The position numbers and the translations under genes are program-made. From contig JAJVDF010000220.1 in the NCBI GenBank assembly GCA_022410635.1, positions 1,476,576-1,540,575 on the forward strand: a DNA stretch of 64,000 bases. The letters are read 5' to 3'. A model generated the notes under the pieces. The model had not been told where the DNA came from, ran no database searches, and was given only the letters and a program-made list of their open reading frames with translations. This DNA comes from Tretioscincus oriximinensis (taxonomy: Eukaryota > Chordata > Lepidosauria > Squamata > Gymnophthalmidae). Positions 1-10,196 of this stretch are shown here, one piece after another; position 1 is the stretch's first letter; each line of letters begins with the position of its first letter.

Positions 1-79
1 GGACGAAGCGGGGCGGCCTCGTTCTCGGGGCGCTTCCAAGCTGGCGTCGGGCAGATCGAGGCAAGCAGGCGGCCGCCAG
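1..79 (+). other. AFAP1: AFAP1 noncoding exon 1 (partial, 5' UTR)
   Basis: A consensus donor CAG|GTAAGG lies at 79/80 inside the CpG island. The coding start is in the next exon, whose acceptor precedes the ATG by only 2 bases, so an upstream 5'-UTR exon is required. This is the best candidate, and its 5' end is outside the window. The exon assignment is inference, since no transcript is available here; another donor in the island could be used. Confidence 0.6.
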
Positions 80-620
80 GTAAGGGTCTCCTCTGTGCGC
101 TTCTCCCCCCATCTCCTCCTCTTCTTCTTCCTCCGCCTCATCCTCAGGGCGGCCGCGGAGACAAAAGGCGGCCCTGGAGGGTCCCTCCCCGCGGCCGTCG
201 GGGGCAGAAGGCGGAGGGGACCCGGATGCCTGCTCCTCGGGGCGCCTGGTCGGCTTTGGGGTCGGTCCCCGAGGAGCCCCGATTGCATCATGTAGCCGTC
301 GGGGGCGGCAGTGTCGCGGCTTCCCCACCCCCGGCCGGCCGGCCGGCCGAAGGTTCTTTGCTGCTTCCTTCTCCGGTGGGGCGCCCGTCGGGGCCACGAA
401 GACAGGCTGGCGTTATGGCCAGGAGAGCGGATGGCGCTCGCTGCCGTCGGGGCTGCTTCCTTGCTTGGCTCGGCCAGGCGAGACGGATTGTGGAGAAGGA
501 TCTCGCAGCCCGGCCGGCTGGAGCCGAGGCTTCTCCTTGTGATACCCATCAAGCCTGGCTTGTGGGGCGAGGGTTAGACGGCGGGGGCGTCAGTGTGGAC
601 GCCGTGGACGAACTTCCTCC
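1..620 (+). promoter_or_regulatory. CpG island over the 5' end of AFAP1
   Basis: The first ~600 bases are GC-rich and dense in CpG (many cgg, gcg and cggccggccggccgg runs), in sharp contrast to the AT-rich remainder. This is how a vertebrate CpG-island promoter and first exon look. The window begins inside the island, so the transcription start and core promoter are probably at or left of base 1. I see no TATA box. Confidence 0.75.
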
Positions 621-889
621 CGGATTCATTGACTATCCGGTCGTTCCCTTTCTATTTTGGCTACAAATTCTTCTTGGAAGCCAGCAGAGTTTAGATACAA
701 AGGGGGCCTGCCGAGCACAGCTTGCGACCTAGAATGGTGCCTTGTCTGCAGAGCTCTGTCTAATCCACATTAACAAGAGCTTGGGGTTTGTGTGGGCACC
801 ACTATTCCTGTCCCAGTTCTTATCCACATTAAAATTCTTTGAAAAGGCATCTTCAGACTCTTGATGTGGATTCCAGGCTGCCCTTTGAT
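80..889. other. Intron 1, 5' portion: CpG-island shoulder, then unique sequence
   Basis: GC-rich sequence continues to about 620 and then falls to genome average. Open frames at 95-295, 226-732 and 311-577 reflect the low stop-codon frequency of GC-rich DNA and show no recognisable protein. No repeat was recognised here. Confidence 0.5.
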
Positions 890-1262
890 CCGTTTCTTTT
901 TGCTGTGTCTGGATGCAGCTCTGCTTTCTGGGGTTACACATGAACAGGATATCCAGGCCATCAGCCATACACACCTGGGATTTATTGGGGGTTTTGTATG
1001 CTAGAGAACTTCCTCCCCTCTCAGCTGACGTTAGTCTGATAAATTCCGGCTTTCCATATTATCAGCCAACCGTCCGTTGGAGGCCCTTGGTGGATTCTTG
1101 ACTTTGTATGTGTAAAAGAGCGCAAAAAACACAACCGAAGTTTGTCTTTCAAATTCAGCATTTTCAGAGGCGTTTCTTTTTGCTGTTTCTGAATGCAGCT
1201 TTGTTTATGAGGTTGGACACATGCAAGGTTTCCAGATCATCAGCAAATTCCTGGGCACACCT
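890..1262. repeat. Diverged direct duplication, about 95-bp core, two copies
   Basis: About 890-985 and 1170-1262 share the same ordered blocks: a gtttctttttgctgt core, then ctgratgcagct, then a vacacatg block, then atcagc and a cacacctgg end. The copies are diverged and about 280 bp apart. I cannot name the family. Confidence 0.5.
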
Positions 1263-1289
1263 GGAGAGTGGAGAACAGACAAAGGTTTT

Positions 1290-1526
1290 NCCTTTTTCTT
1301 CCGCTTGGATGCCCAGAAACAATTAGTGTGGGACATGATGCTGCATTAGGTAGGCTGTGACCTGATCCAGCAGAACCTTTGACTCGTGGAGGCCAGAAGA
1401 TTACCTCCTGGAAGNGCCTCCAGGCTCAAGAGACAGGCAAGGGATCTCTCAATACCATTGACACAGTGTCAAGAGCAGGGGACAGTTTTGCTTTCTTTTG
1501 CTTGGGATTTCCAGAAGCAGTTGGTA
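1290..1526 (+). repeat. CR1-type LINE 3'-UTR units (+ strand), left part of a tandem array
   Basis: Two partial units carry the landmarks of the LINE 3' UTR found elsewhere in the window: agaagcaattggt, ggatgctg, gggctgtggcctgatcc and cagcagg. The second unit is cut at ..cagttggta (1526) by the reverse LINE at 1527-2543 and resumes at 2550. Confidence 0.7.
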
Positions 1527-2543
1527 CATAAGAACATAAGAACATAAGAAGAGCCATCCTGGATCAGGCCACAGCCCATCAAGTCCAGCCTTCTGTGTCA
1601 CACAGAGGCCCACCAGATGCACCTGGGCAGTCCAAACANAGGAAAGCAAAATATGCACCTGTTCATGACTCCCTGCAAATGGTACTTCAGGAGTCCTGCC
1701 TGTTGCTCCATCCCAGAGGCAACATCCAGACATCCATCCTAGTATCCATTTATACCCTTGGTGTCCATAAACCTGTCTAGTCCTGTCTTGAAACTATCCA
1801 AGCTGTTAGCTACCACTACCTCTCCAGGAAGTAAATTCCACAGGCCGATGACCCTCTGGGTGAAAAAATACTTTCCTTTGTCTGTTCTCACTTTTCTACC
1901 CAACAGTTTTAAGGAGGGCCCCCTGGTCCTTGTGTTGTGTGATAGAGAAAACATTTTACCCTGTCCATCCCATGCATAATTTTCTACACTTCAATCAGAT
2001 CACCTCTCAGACGTCGCCTTTCAAGGTTGAAGAGGCCCAGACGTTGCAGCCTGATTTCATAAGGGAGGTGCTCCAGACCCTTGATCATTTTTGTTGCCCT
2101 TTTCTGCACCTTCTCCAGTTCCAAAATATCTCTCTTGAGATGTGGTGACCAGAATTGATCACAGTATTCCAAATGGGGCCTCACCACAGATTTATAAAGA
2201 GGCAAAACAACATTTGCTGACTTGTTTTCGATTCCTGTCCTAATTATTCCCAACATGGAATTTGCCTTTTTTGCTACTGCTGCACACTGGGTTGACATTT
2301 TCATTGAATTGTCCACCAACACCCCAAGATCCTTTTCTTGCTCGGTCACAGAAAGATCTTGGTTCCCATCAGGTGGTAGGAGTAGTTGGGGTTCTTTGCC
2401 CCAATATGCATGACCTTGCACTTGCTTAAGTTGAAGTGCATTTGCCACTTTGATGCCCAACTACAATGATGCCTTACAATCATTTTCAGTTTTCACAACT
2501 CTGAACAGTTTAGTGTCGTCAGCAAACTTGGCTACTTCACTAT
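1527..2543 (-). mobile_element. CR1-clade LINE, 5'-truncated, reverse strand, 6-bp TSD
   Basis: Reading the - strand, fragments of the reverse-transcriptase C-terminus appear in order: FADDTKLF-like start, KDLGVLVD, VRPHLEYC, KVQKRATKMIKGLEHLPYE, RRRLRGDLIEVYK, then TRTRG..LLGRKVRTDKGKYFFTQRVIGLWN and the stop after GINGY. The 3' end carries repeated TTCTTATG units (1527-1550 as rc). One frameshift separates the 1984-2460 and 1739-1954 frames, so it is a dead copy. TTGGTA flanks both sides (1521-1526, 2544-2549). Confidence 0.88.
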
Positions 2544-3009
2544 TTGGTAGGCCTCTGAGTGGGACAAGATGCTGGACTACATGGGCTGTGGCCTGATCTA
2601 GCGGAGAACTTATTAATTCATCGTTGCAGTATCTGCTAGAATGGATACCTAGATGTTATCTCCAGGTTGGAGATAGACATGNCATAACTCAGGCTGCTGG
2701 ACTAGATGCCTGATCCAGGAACTCTCGGTTTATGTTCATGTAGACAGTTTCCAGGTTGGCGAGACAAGCAGGATGCCACAAAATGCCAGTTACAGGGNTG
2801 TGAGAGCATATTCTTTTTGCTGCCTTCTCCTTGAGATGGCCAGAAGCAATTGGTGGCCCATTGTGTGAGAACGGATGCTGCTTCTATTATACTTGTGTTC
2901 TAATCCAAAAACATTCAAATTGCGTTGAAATTTTGTTTTTTAAAAATATGAATATAATGCCTTATAGCACTGGTTCCCAAACTGAAGAAAGATCCTTTCT
3001 GGAGAATAG

Positions 3010-3290
3010 TCCAGCAAAAGAGTAGCACTTTGAGACTAACTTGAGAAAAGTGGGTGGCATAAGCTTTCGTAGTCATGTCTACTTCTTCAGATGCTGAGGG
3101 ACTAATACTCTCAANCTATCTCTGGAGAATAGGTTGAGAATATTCCAGAGGAGGGAGGGATAAGAACCAATAGGAAAATGTTCACATTACGTGAGGACAA
3201 TAATTGCAGGTTAGGCAATACTATTGCAAAGTAGGCATTGAAGGGGCAGTGAAGTAATAGTTCAGNAAGCTTGAGGAAATTCAGGAAGGC
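3010..3290 (-). mobile_element. Penelope-like element 3'-end fragment (reverse)
   Basis: Starts at tccagcaaaagagtagcac and carries the family landmarks tttgagactaacttgag, ataagctttcgtag and cttcagatgctgaggg of the 7130-8010 copy. It extends through a more diverged stretch to about 3290, where the LINE unit resumes. Confidence 0.65.
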
Positions 3291-3523
3291 CGAGTGTATC
3301 AATCANTGGCTGCTAGAAGGGATGCCTAGATACTGCCAGGTGGGATGGCATACAAAATGCCTCTAAGGGCCATTTGGAGGGTGTCAAAAGCAGATGAAGG
3401 ATTTCTTTGTTCTTCTTCTTGAGATGCCAGAAGCAATTGGTGGGCCGTTGGTGAGAAAGAATCCTGGGATAAATAGACTATGGCCTGATACAGTAGNGCT
3501 TCTGGTAATTCATGGAGAACAAA

Positions 3524-3605
3524 TATACTGCTCAAAACAATTAAGNGAACATTTTAACATAACAGTGTATGTTAAAGTGTTCCCTTANNTGTTTTGAGCA
3601 GTATA
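3524..3605. mobile_element. Palindromic Tc1/mariner-like miniature element with TA duplication
   Basis: Near-perfect inverted repeat tactgctcaaaa... / ...ttttgagcagta with arms of about 35 bp and almost no spacer, flanked by TA on both sides. It splits a LINE 3'-UTR unit between gagaacaaa and tcaatggctg. TA targets and inverted termini are characteristic of Tc1/mariner. Three N's lie within the arms. Confidence 0.75.
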
Positions 3606-4215
3606 TATCAATGGCTGTTAGAAGGTTTTGTCTTCATTTTCTGCTTGACATGCATCATGCCAAAAAGCAATTGATGAATCTTTCTGTCATGGTAGATTGT
3701 ATGGGCTGTGGCCTCATCCAGCAGGGTTTCTTTTGATTCGTAGGATAGAGGTGGTGTCAGAAAAAGGCTACTAGAAAGGATAACCAGATACCGCCTCCAT
3801 GTTGGAGAGGTAGACACAATGCCTTTAAAAGCCAAAATTCTGGGAAATGGGAACAGATGAAGATTTGCCTTCATCTTCTGCTTGAGATGTGAAGAAGCAA
3901 TTGATGGGTTGCTATATGAGACTTGATGCTACAGTCGATGGGCTGTGACCTTGTCCAGCAGGGATTCTCTTAGTTTATAGAGGACAAGTGTATCAGTAGT
4001 TACTAGAATGGGTACCCAAGTTTTGCCTCCAGCTTGGAGGGANAGACATGATGCCTCTGAAGCATGGAGTTGAGAATAGGTGAATTGACTCTTTCTCCTT
4101 CTCCTCCTCCTCCTTCTGCATGGGACGCTGAGAAGCAATTGGTAATCCACTGCATGATACAGGATGTTGAAGTCGATGAGCTGTTGCCCAAGCCAGCAGA
4201 GCTCTTATGTTCTTA

Positions 4216-4569
4216 AGTAAAAGGCAACATCTGGATAGGGTATAAAACTTTNCTTTAATGTGACATGTTCAAAAGTTCCAGAGAACTGAGGCATTAACCC
4301 ACAAAGCCCTTATTGTGGGAAAATCAACACCCACTCTAAAGTTTTTTATATAAAATAAACTAGCTTGCCTGTCTGAATACCTCTTTGTGTGAGACGTCAT
4401 TTTAGGAACTGCATATATATGGGACCAAACTGCATCTGAAATGATAGACAAGCATACATGGAGATAGCAACTGTTCATTTCCAGATTTTTCACCAGCACA
4501 AAATACCCAGAATTAATGTTATATCTTTGCACAGTTCATCATCCAGATTGATGATTTCCCCCACATTCT
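4216..4569. other. Intron 1 segment with no recognised content
   Basis: AT-rich unique-looking sequence between LINE-tail units. The reverse frame at 4269-4532 (87 codons) shows no recognisable motif. Confidence 0.4.
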
Positions 4570-4765
4570 TGTGTTGGACAAATTCAAGGAGGTAAAGTAT
4601 ATTAATGGCCGCGAGACCAGAAATCTAGGTACTGCCTCCAGGCTGGAGAGGCAGGCAGGATGTCTCTAAAGGTTGTTTGCAGGAGGTTGAAAGCAGGTGA
4701 AGATTTTGCCTTCTTAGTTCACTTGAGATACCCCATAACCATGGGTGGGCCATTGTGCAAGATAT
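4570..4765 (+). repeat. CR1-type LINE 3'-UTR unit
   Basis: Begins at the last LINE codons (aaattcaaggaggtaaagt, then tattaatggc) and continues through tgcctccaggctggagaggc and aggtgaagattttgcc to gggccattgtgcaaga. It is diverged and lacks the TTCTTATG tail. Confidence 0.65.
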
Positions 4766-5185
4766 GGATCAAAGGGACTGTAACATGTTTATAGGAATGG
4801 CAGATTTCTTGTGTTTTCTGTTTCAAAAATGTATGTCTAAAAAAGGAAAAAAAGTTAGATAGCTTCAGCAGATAGACAGAAAAAGGTGTAATAACTTTAT
4901 ATTACAGAAAGCATTTCAGGATTGTACAAATTCATGGAAGCTGTATGGATCAAAGGCTACTAGAAAGGATCACTACAAGTATGGCTACAGAACAAGTAGT
5001 GTACGATTGTGATATGGATCAATTAGGCTATAACCTGTTGCTTCTGTAGGAATGGTAGGTTTTTTTAGTCTTCTGTTTGGAAAGTGTATATCTGATCTAA
5101 AAAAAAGTTAGCCTAGATAGCGTCAACAGATAGGCAAAAGACGATGTAATAATTTTACATAATAGGAGATAGCATTCCAAAATTC
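4757..5185. repeat. Direct duplication of an unnamed ~165-bp module
   Basis: 4757-4920 and 5012-5185 share the order gatatggatcaa, ggctrtaacmtg, taggaatggyagrtttytt, tctgttt, aaaagttag, atagcgtcarcagatag, trtaataactttatatta and agcattcca. The intervening 90 bp are not duplicated. I do not recognise the source family. Confidence 0.55.
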
Positions 5186-5624
5186 TTGGCATCTGCTAGC
5201 AATGTCTGTTGAGAAATCACAGAATTGTAACTAAGGCATCATTGCTTCTGGTTTTGAGAGTCATTCCATATATTTTGTTCCTGAACTTTTGCTTTCTGGG
5301 AATACAGAACCTTTATCTTCTTTGTATCAATTTGAGGACCTGTTGAAAAAGAGAAGAAAATTTTGAGTTTCACTTCTGATTAAATCTAGGCAAGATTTGA
5401 AAATAATTCTGCTGATTTGGGGGCAGTTTTTAATTCATTTTGCAGAACTGTCTCCCTTAGTGTGGAGACAATGAGAAGTCAGTTTTAATAGTCAAAACTC
5501 CTCATACATTTATTACAGTCAGTAGGCAATCACGTTGCTCACATATCTCATTACTGGAGTGAAAGTGTCCTAAGCTTTTATAAATGTAAAGATGTATGAT
5601 TACTCAATTATACAAAATTAGGAT
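5186..5624. other. Intron 1 segment with no recognised content
   Basis: AT-rich sequence with no coding signal or repeat that I could identify. Confidence 0.4.
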
Positions 5625-5935
5625 CTTTTTGCACTCTCGCTGAAGAGGATAATCAAAACAATTAGCAGGATTAGAGCATTTGTATTGTTAATTGTTTCAC
5701 TATTCCTCAAACATTCCAAAAACATTAGCAACCTTTGCTACTGAAACATTTTTGCAGAAAGTTCAAATGCTATATTCCTGGCCTTTAGTATTTTACATGT
5801 CACATGACTTGTTTTCACCCAGTCACAGAAAGGGGCAGCCGGGCATGTAGAACACAGAAAGACTAGAGAATAGAACATTCAGACTTTCTGCGTCTGCGCT
5901 AGTAGCAGGAAGAACTCATTTCCACAACCTAGAAA
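5625..5935 (+). repeat. Family A foldback repeat, copy 1
   Basis: Ordered blocks shared with nine or so other places in the window: caattagcaggat, cattccaaaaacatt, gcagaaagttcaaatgct, tattcctggcctt, catgtcacatgact, ttttcacccagtcacag, gcatgtagaacacagaaaga and gtagcaggaa. The central part is an imperfect palindrome. No coding capacity; probably a non-autonomous DNA transposon. The + orientation is arbitrary. Confidence 0.65.
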
Positions 5936-7129
5936 ATAACAGAATTATTATATGACCTCACTGAACTTTAGAACAGTTGGATAGTCCTGAGATGCCTTGT
6001 TGCTTCCCCAGTGTCTCTGAAATTAGTACCATGTTGGATAGAACCTTGTTCTTGCTGGACTTCAGAGAAGGGTGGAGACCAACACTCAGTTTATGCTGAT
6101 CTTCTCTGTCTAACTGGCCTGCAGGATCCTATAGCCAAGTGGAAATTAAAGCCAAATGACACTGTGTTCCAAAACTTTAAGTGATTCAAATATGGCTTGG
6201 CCTTGAACCAGAGAGGGCTAATTCTGAAAAACTGACCACAGCTGGAAAGGAAGACGCTCTCTTGGGTCTTAGAGATGTTTGGAATGCTTCAAAAGCATGA
6301 GATGATGTCACAAGCAAAACTCTTGGCCCTTGAAATAGGGTTATAGGCAGAATAAAGTACATTTATGTTCTAGTTAGCAGTCCATTAAATATAATGCAAG
6401 TCAAAAAAATTCCAAGTACAGTTCTTAGTCTTATTTATGCATCTCAAATGCTTTCTGATGCTTTTCCATTCTTCTATCCCAGTCAAATACCTTCTTGCTT
6501 CTTTCTCCACAGTTCTCTTTTTCCTAACTTCATACTGGTTGTGTAATGTGACTGGTGGTGGGGAGGCTTTTCTGAAACTTTGGCAACAACCTGATATGTT
6601 GCTCACATTCTCTCTACCTTTCTGTAGGAAACTGACGTAGAAAAGAATTTCATTTATCTTCGTGAAATAGTACGTGTGCCTGGATCGACAGTAATCCAGA
6701 TCATGAGGCTTAAAAAGATCCCCTGGTCCACTGGCACATAATATTAGTGGTAGTTGATCAGTTGTTTAGTCATGTCTGGCCCCCATGGATCACAACTCCC
6801 AAGGCCCCTCTGTCCTCTCCTGTCTCTCAAACTCGTGTTTGTAGCTTCCATGGCACACACTATCCATCTTAGCCTTCTCCTTTTGCCTTCCGTCTTTCTC
6901 AGCATCAGAATCGTATCTTTCCATTATGTGAGCAGTTGTGCCATTATTAGTCTTTTCAATGAGCAGTTGCTTTCCTTACCATTGACTGATTTAGACCCTT
7001 TGTGCACCTACCTGCCTTAAACTAAGAATTATTGTGAACTAGCGTGTGTCTGCACTGATCAACCTGACCCACATTAGAAGTGAAACAATATATTTTTAGC
7101 TTGCAAATGCCAAACTTTAAACTCAATTT
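5936..7129. other. Intron 1 segment with no recognised content
   Basis: About 1.2 kb without a recognisable repeat or exon. Open frames at 6385-6606 (-), 6437-6640 (+) and 6754-7020 (+) have no family motif. Confidence 0.4.
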
Positions 7130-8010
7130 CAGAGAAATAGCCGTGTTAGTCTAGCAGAAAGTCCAGCAAAGGAGCTAGCAGCACTTTGAGACTAACTAGA
7201 GAAAAGTGGTTGGCATAAGCTTTCGTAGACAAGTCTACTTCTTCAGATGCTGAGGGACTAATGCCAGGGTCAGGTATTTATAGGAAAATGTGTATGGGAG
7301 AAGACAAAGCATATGCAACTGTAGGGAGGTGTTGAATTGCTTGTAAAAAAACAGGTAAATAGCAGGAACTAATCTCCTTGTGTGAAAAAGTCCCTGGGGC
7401 AACAAGGGGCAATGTCTAGTAGAGAAACAATCAAATACTTAACAGGTGTCATAAAAATGTATAATGGGCCAGGAAACCATTGTCTCTGTTAAGTCCTTTG
7501 CTGATGGCCTGGAACTTGTGAATGTCTTCAAGTTCTGCTGCTTCTCTTTCAAACCTTCCTTTGTAGTTTCTTTGTTCAAGGACTGCAGTCCTGAGGTCTG
7601 AGAAAGAATGTCCTGGAAGGTTAAAATGTTCAGCAACTGGTTTCTGTGTGTTTCCATTTCGAATATCTGACTTGTGTCCATTGATTCTCTGGCGAAGGGA
7701 TTGTCCTGTCTGCCCAATGTAGAGTGTAGAGGGGCATTGTTGGCAGAAAATGGAATACACCACATTAGAAGATGAGCATGTAAAAGTCCCTCTAATGTTG
7801 TGGGTGGTGTTATCAGGTCCCGTGATGACATTGCCAGGGGGGATGTGTGCACAGAGTTGACATCTGGGTTTGTGGCAGGGTCTAGTTCCCATTTCTCCCT
7901 CTGTGTCCTGTGTTCTTTGTGTGAGGAGTTGTTTGAGGTTGGGTGGTTGTTTGTAAGCCAGCAAAGGTTTGCCACCAAGTGCTCTTGAGAGAGCTGTGTT
8001 TTTATCCAAA
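7130..8010 (-). mobile_element. Penelope-like retroelement (PLE), 3' part, reverse strand
   Basis: The - strand encodes a GIY-YIG endonuclease segment followed by a 3' UTR that ends at rc 7130 in ..ctagactaacacggctat + ttctctga. The noncoding end (7130-7260) is the source of the palindromic copies elsewhere in the window. The copy is 5'-truncated at about 8010, where an L2-type LINE abuts it. Confidence 0.85.
7449..8009 (-). pseudogene. GIY-YIG endonuclease domain of a Penelope-like element (C-terminal ORF remnant, 186 codons)
   Basis: In PLEs the GIY-YIG nuclease sits C-terminal to the reverse transcriptase and nicks the target for priming. This frame has a cysteine cluster (C45, C50, C53 in CHKPRCQLC), then the paired core VVYSIFC (83-89) and LYIG (96-99), the downstream arginines of LRQRI (105-109), and His/Glu positions in VAEHF. 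It runs uninterrupted to its stop, so this piece is quite well preserved. The RT domain is missing. The Met at 8009 is probably internal to the original ORF rather than a real start. Confidence 0.82.
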
Positions 8011-8675
8011 ATAGGTTATTTATTTTATTTATTTATTTAAAAGATTTTTACCCCGCCCTTCCCCCCGAAGGTGTCCAGGGCGGCTTACAAAAATTAAAAA
8101 AAATTCGGGTCGCCATGACCTTCACAAGATTAAAATCATAAAACACAACTGTCTAAAATGTCGTCCTCTGGTGGGGGAGCTAACCCGAAAAGGCCCGGGT
8201 GAAGAGACAGGTCTTTACCAGGCGCCTAAAAGATAGTAAAGATGGCGCCAGGCGTGCTTCCGGGGGGAGGCTGTTCCATAATATCGGGGCCACTACCGAG
8301 AAGGCTCTTCCCCGTGCCCCCGCCCCCCTTATCTTAGAGCAGGAGGGGACAACTAAAAGGCCCTCTCCTTCTGATCGCAGAGACCGGGCAGGACTATATG
8401 GGAAAAGGCGTTCCCTCAAGTATTCAGGACCCAAACCGTTTGGGGCTTTATACGTCAGTATAAGCACCTTGAATTGGGCTCGGTAGCGAATAGGTAGCCA
8501 GTGCAGTTCTTTGAGGACCGGCGTGATGGACGTCCGGCCAGACACACCCGAGAGAAGACGGGCTGCTGCATTCTGCACTAGCTCCAGCCTCCGAACCGTC
8601 TTCAAGGGAAGCCCCACGTAGAGTGCATTGCAGTAGTCTAATCTGGAGGTTACCAGAGCATGAAGAACATTTATT
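8011..8675 (-). mobile_element. L2-type LINE, 3' end, reverse strand
   Basis: The - strand reads from a SRLDYCNALYVGLP-like segment through the RT C-terminal region to a stop at 8180. The 3' UTR then ends in ccgccctggacacc and an A/T-rich tttatttatttatt tail (as + strand at 8020-8050). The layout fits the L2 family. The 5' end is truncated at about 8675. Confidence 0.82.
8180..8617 (-). pseudogene. L2-type reverse transcriptase C-terminal remnant (145 codons)
   Basis: Contains the family landmarks VQNAAARLLSG, ITPVLKELHWLPI, FKVLILTYKA, GLGPEYL, LWNSLPPEAR and FRRLVKTCLF in the normal order with no internal stop. It is the thumb/C-terminal region only; the catalytic core is absent. The open frame extends a little upstream of the Met, so this start has no meaning. 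Confidence 0.82.
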
Positions 8676-9289
8676 ATGTTTCATTTCAGCACTGCCTTTG
8701 AGAACAGCTCTGGAGTTTCCTCAGAAGGTGCAGTTGATTAAAGGCGCCCTGGATCCAAAATGCTATAACATTTTCTCTTCACCGCACAGGTTTGTCCTAT
8801 ATGCAAACGTATTGCCGCTAACTCATTTTTAGTGGCATTACAGCACATGTATAACAGATTAATGTGCTGTGGCAGCAAACTATTTTACAGGGTGGTTATT
8901 GCTGTACATATTTGATGTGAATTACCACTGTTCCTATGTGGTCAATGTGGAAGAGTGAGCTAAAAAATTTAAATTGCCACATCTGTGCAAGCAGGGTCTT
9001 AGGCTCTGCACATACTTAATATTTCCAGAAAGAATAAAAGTGGTCTACCAAGAACCCAAAGCAAATATCTTCTGCATATTTTTTCAGCGCTTTCCCTTCC
9101 TTAAGTTCCAATGACTACAGGCACACGTGGGGAAACCATAGTTTTGACTATATTGACCTTTGACAGCAAGGTGACGTCTCTGATTTTAATACATTGTCTA
9201 GATTTGCCATAGCTTTCCTTAGAATACCAGTAAACCTCATTAAACAGCAGTGCCGGCATAGTAGTGCCATTTTGGCAGCACAACACTGT
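8676..9289. other. Intron 1 segment with no recognised content
   Basis: Unique-looking sequence between the L2-type and CR1 insertions. No coding or repeat signal recognised. Confidence 0.4.
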
Positions 9290-10124
9290 GTTCCACCAAG
9301 GAATTGAAGGAAAACTTATCAAATTTGCGGATGACACAAAACTAGGCGGTGTTGCTAATACTAAACAAGACAGCGATAGGATTCAAAAAGATCTAGACAA
9401 ACTTGAACAATGGGCTGAAACTAACAGAATGGTATTTAACAGAGAGAAATGCAAGATCCTACATCTGGGCAAAAATAATGAAAACAGCACGTATAGAATG
9501 GGAGGAATATGTCTGAGCAGCAGCACAGGTGAGAAGGACCTGGGTGTTTTGGTAGATCACAGACTAAACATGAGTCAACAGTGTGAAGCAGCTGCAAAAA
9601 AGGCAAACACAATCCTGGGATGTATCAAGAGGGGCATAGAATCTCGCTCACGTAAAGTAATGATTCCTCTCTACAGTACTTTGGTACGACCACACTTGGA
9701 ATACTGTGTTCAGTTCTGGGGGTCCCAGTTTAAAAAGGATATTGATAAACTGGAGCAAGTCCAAAAGAGAGTTATAAGGATGGTGAGTGGTCTGGAAACC
9801 ATGTCCTATGAGGAACAGTTAAAGGATCTGGGGATGTTTAGTCTGCAAAAGAGAAGACTGAGAGGAGACCTGATAGCTGTCTACAAATATCTAAAGGGCT
9901 GTCACAGAGCAGAGGGATCAGCACTGTTCTCATTAGCACATGGAAGGACTAGAAACAATGGAATGAAACTACAAGGGAGTAGATTCAGATTAGATATCAG
10001 AAGAAACTTTCTAACAGTCAGGGTGATAAACCAGTGGAACAGTTTGCCACAGAGGGTGGTGGGTTTGCCTTCCCTGGAAGTCTTCAAACAGAGACTGGAC
10101 AGTCATCTGTCTGGGATGGTTTAA
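9264..10124 (+). pseudogene. CR1 reverse transcriptase C-terminal ORF remnant (286 codons)
   Basis: The frame includes the catalytic FADD (about residues 21-24), KDLGVLVD, MSQQCEAAAKKAN, LVRPHLEYCVQFWG, RRLRGDLIAVYKYLKG and RNFLTVRVINQWNSLP in CR1 order, with no stop or frameshift. The first ten or so residues come from flanking DNA (CR1 similarity starts near 9290). The endonuclease domain and most of the RT are missing, so it cannot be active. Confidence 0.88.
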
Positions 10125-10196
10125 TGAATCCTGCATTGAGCAGGGGGTTGGAACTCTATGACCATGGAGGTCCTTCCAACTCTATGATTCTATGAA
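9290..10196 (+). mobile_element. CR1 LINE, 5'-truncated, with canonical 3' tail
   Basis: RT coding sequence from FADDTKLGG to the stop, followed by a short 3' UTR ending tctatgattctatgaa, the ATTCTATG-type repeat that marks CR1 3' ends. It is one of the best preserved LINE copies in the window. Confidence 0.92.

Larger units (their letters stand above)
2550..4215 (+). repeat. Tandem array of CR1-type LINE terminal segments (about 5 units)
   Basis: Units of about 220-260 bp, each running from the LINE stop region (tatcaatggctactag-like) through the whole 3' UTR (tgcctccaggttggaga, aggtgaagattttgcc, agaagcaattgg, gggctgtggcctgatccagcag) and straight into the next. Unit starts are near 2625, 3290, 3603, 3760 and 3990. 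The array continues the 1290-1526 units and is broken by a Penelope-like fragment (3010-3290) and a small palindromic element (3526-3603). The segment 2880-3008 is unassigned. Confidence 0.7.

Noticed and set aside
226..732. 168-codon open frame in the CpG island
   Set aside because: GC-rich DNA has few stop codons; the translation has no family motif, codon pattern or splice context, and it straddles the exon 1 donor region.
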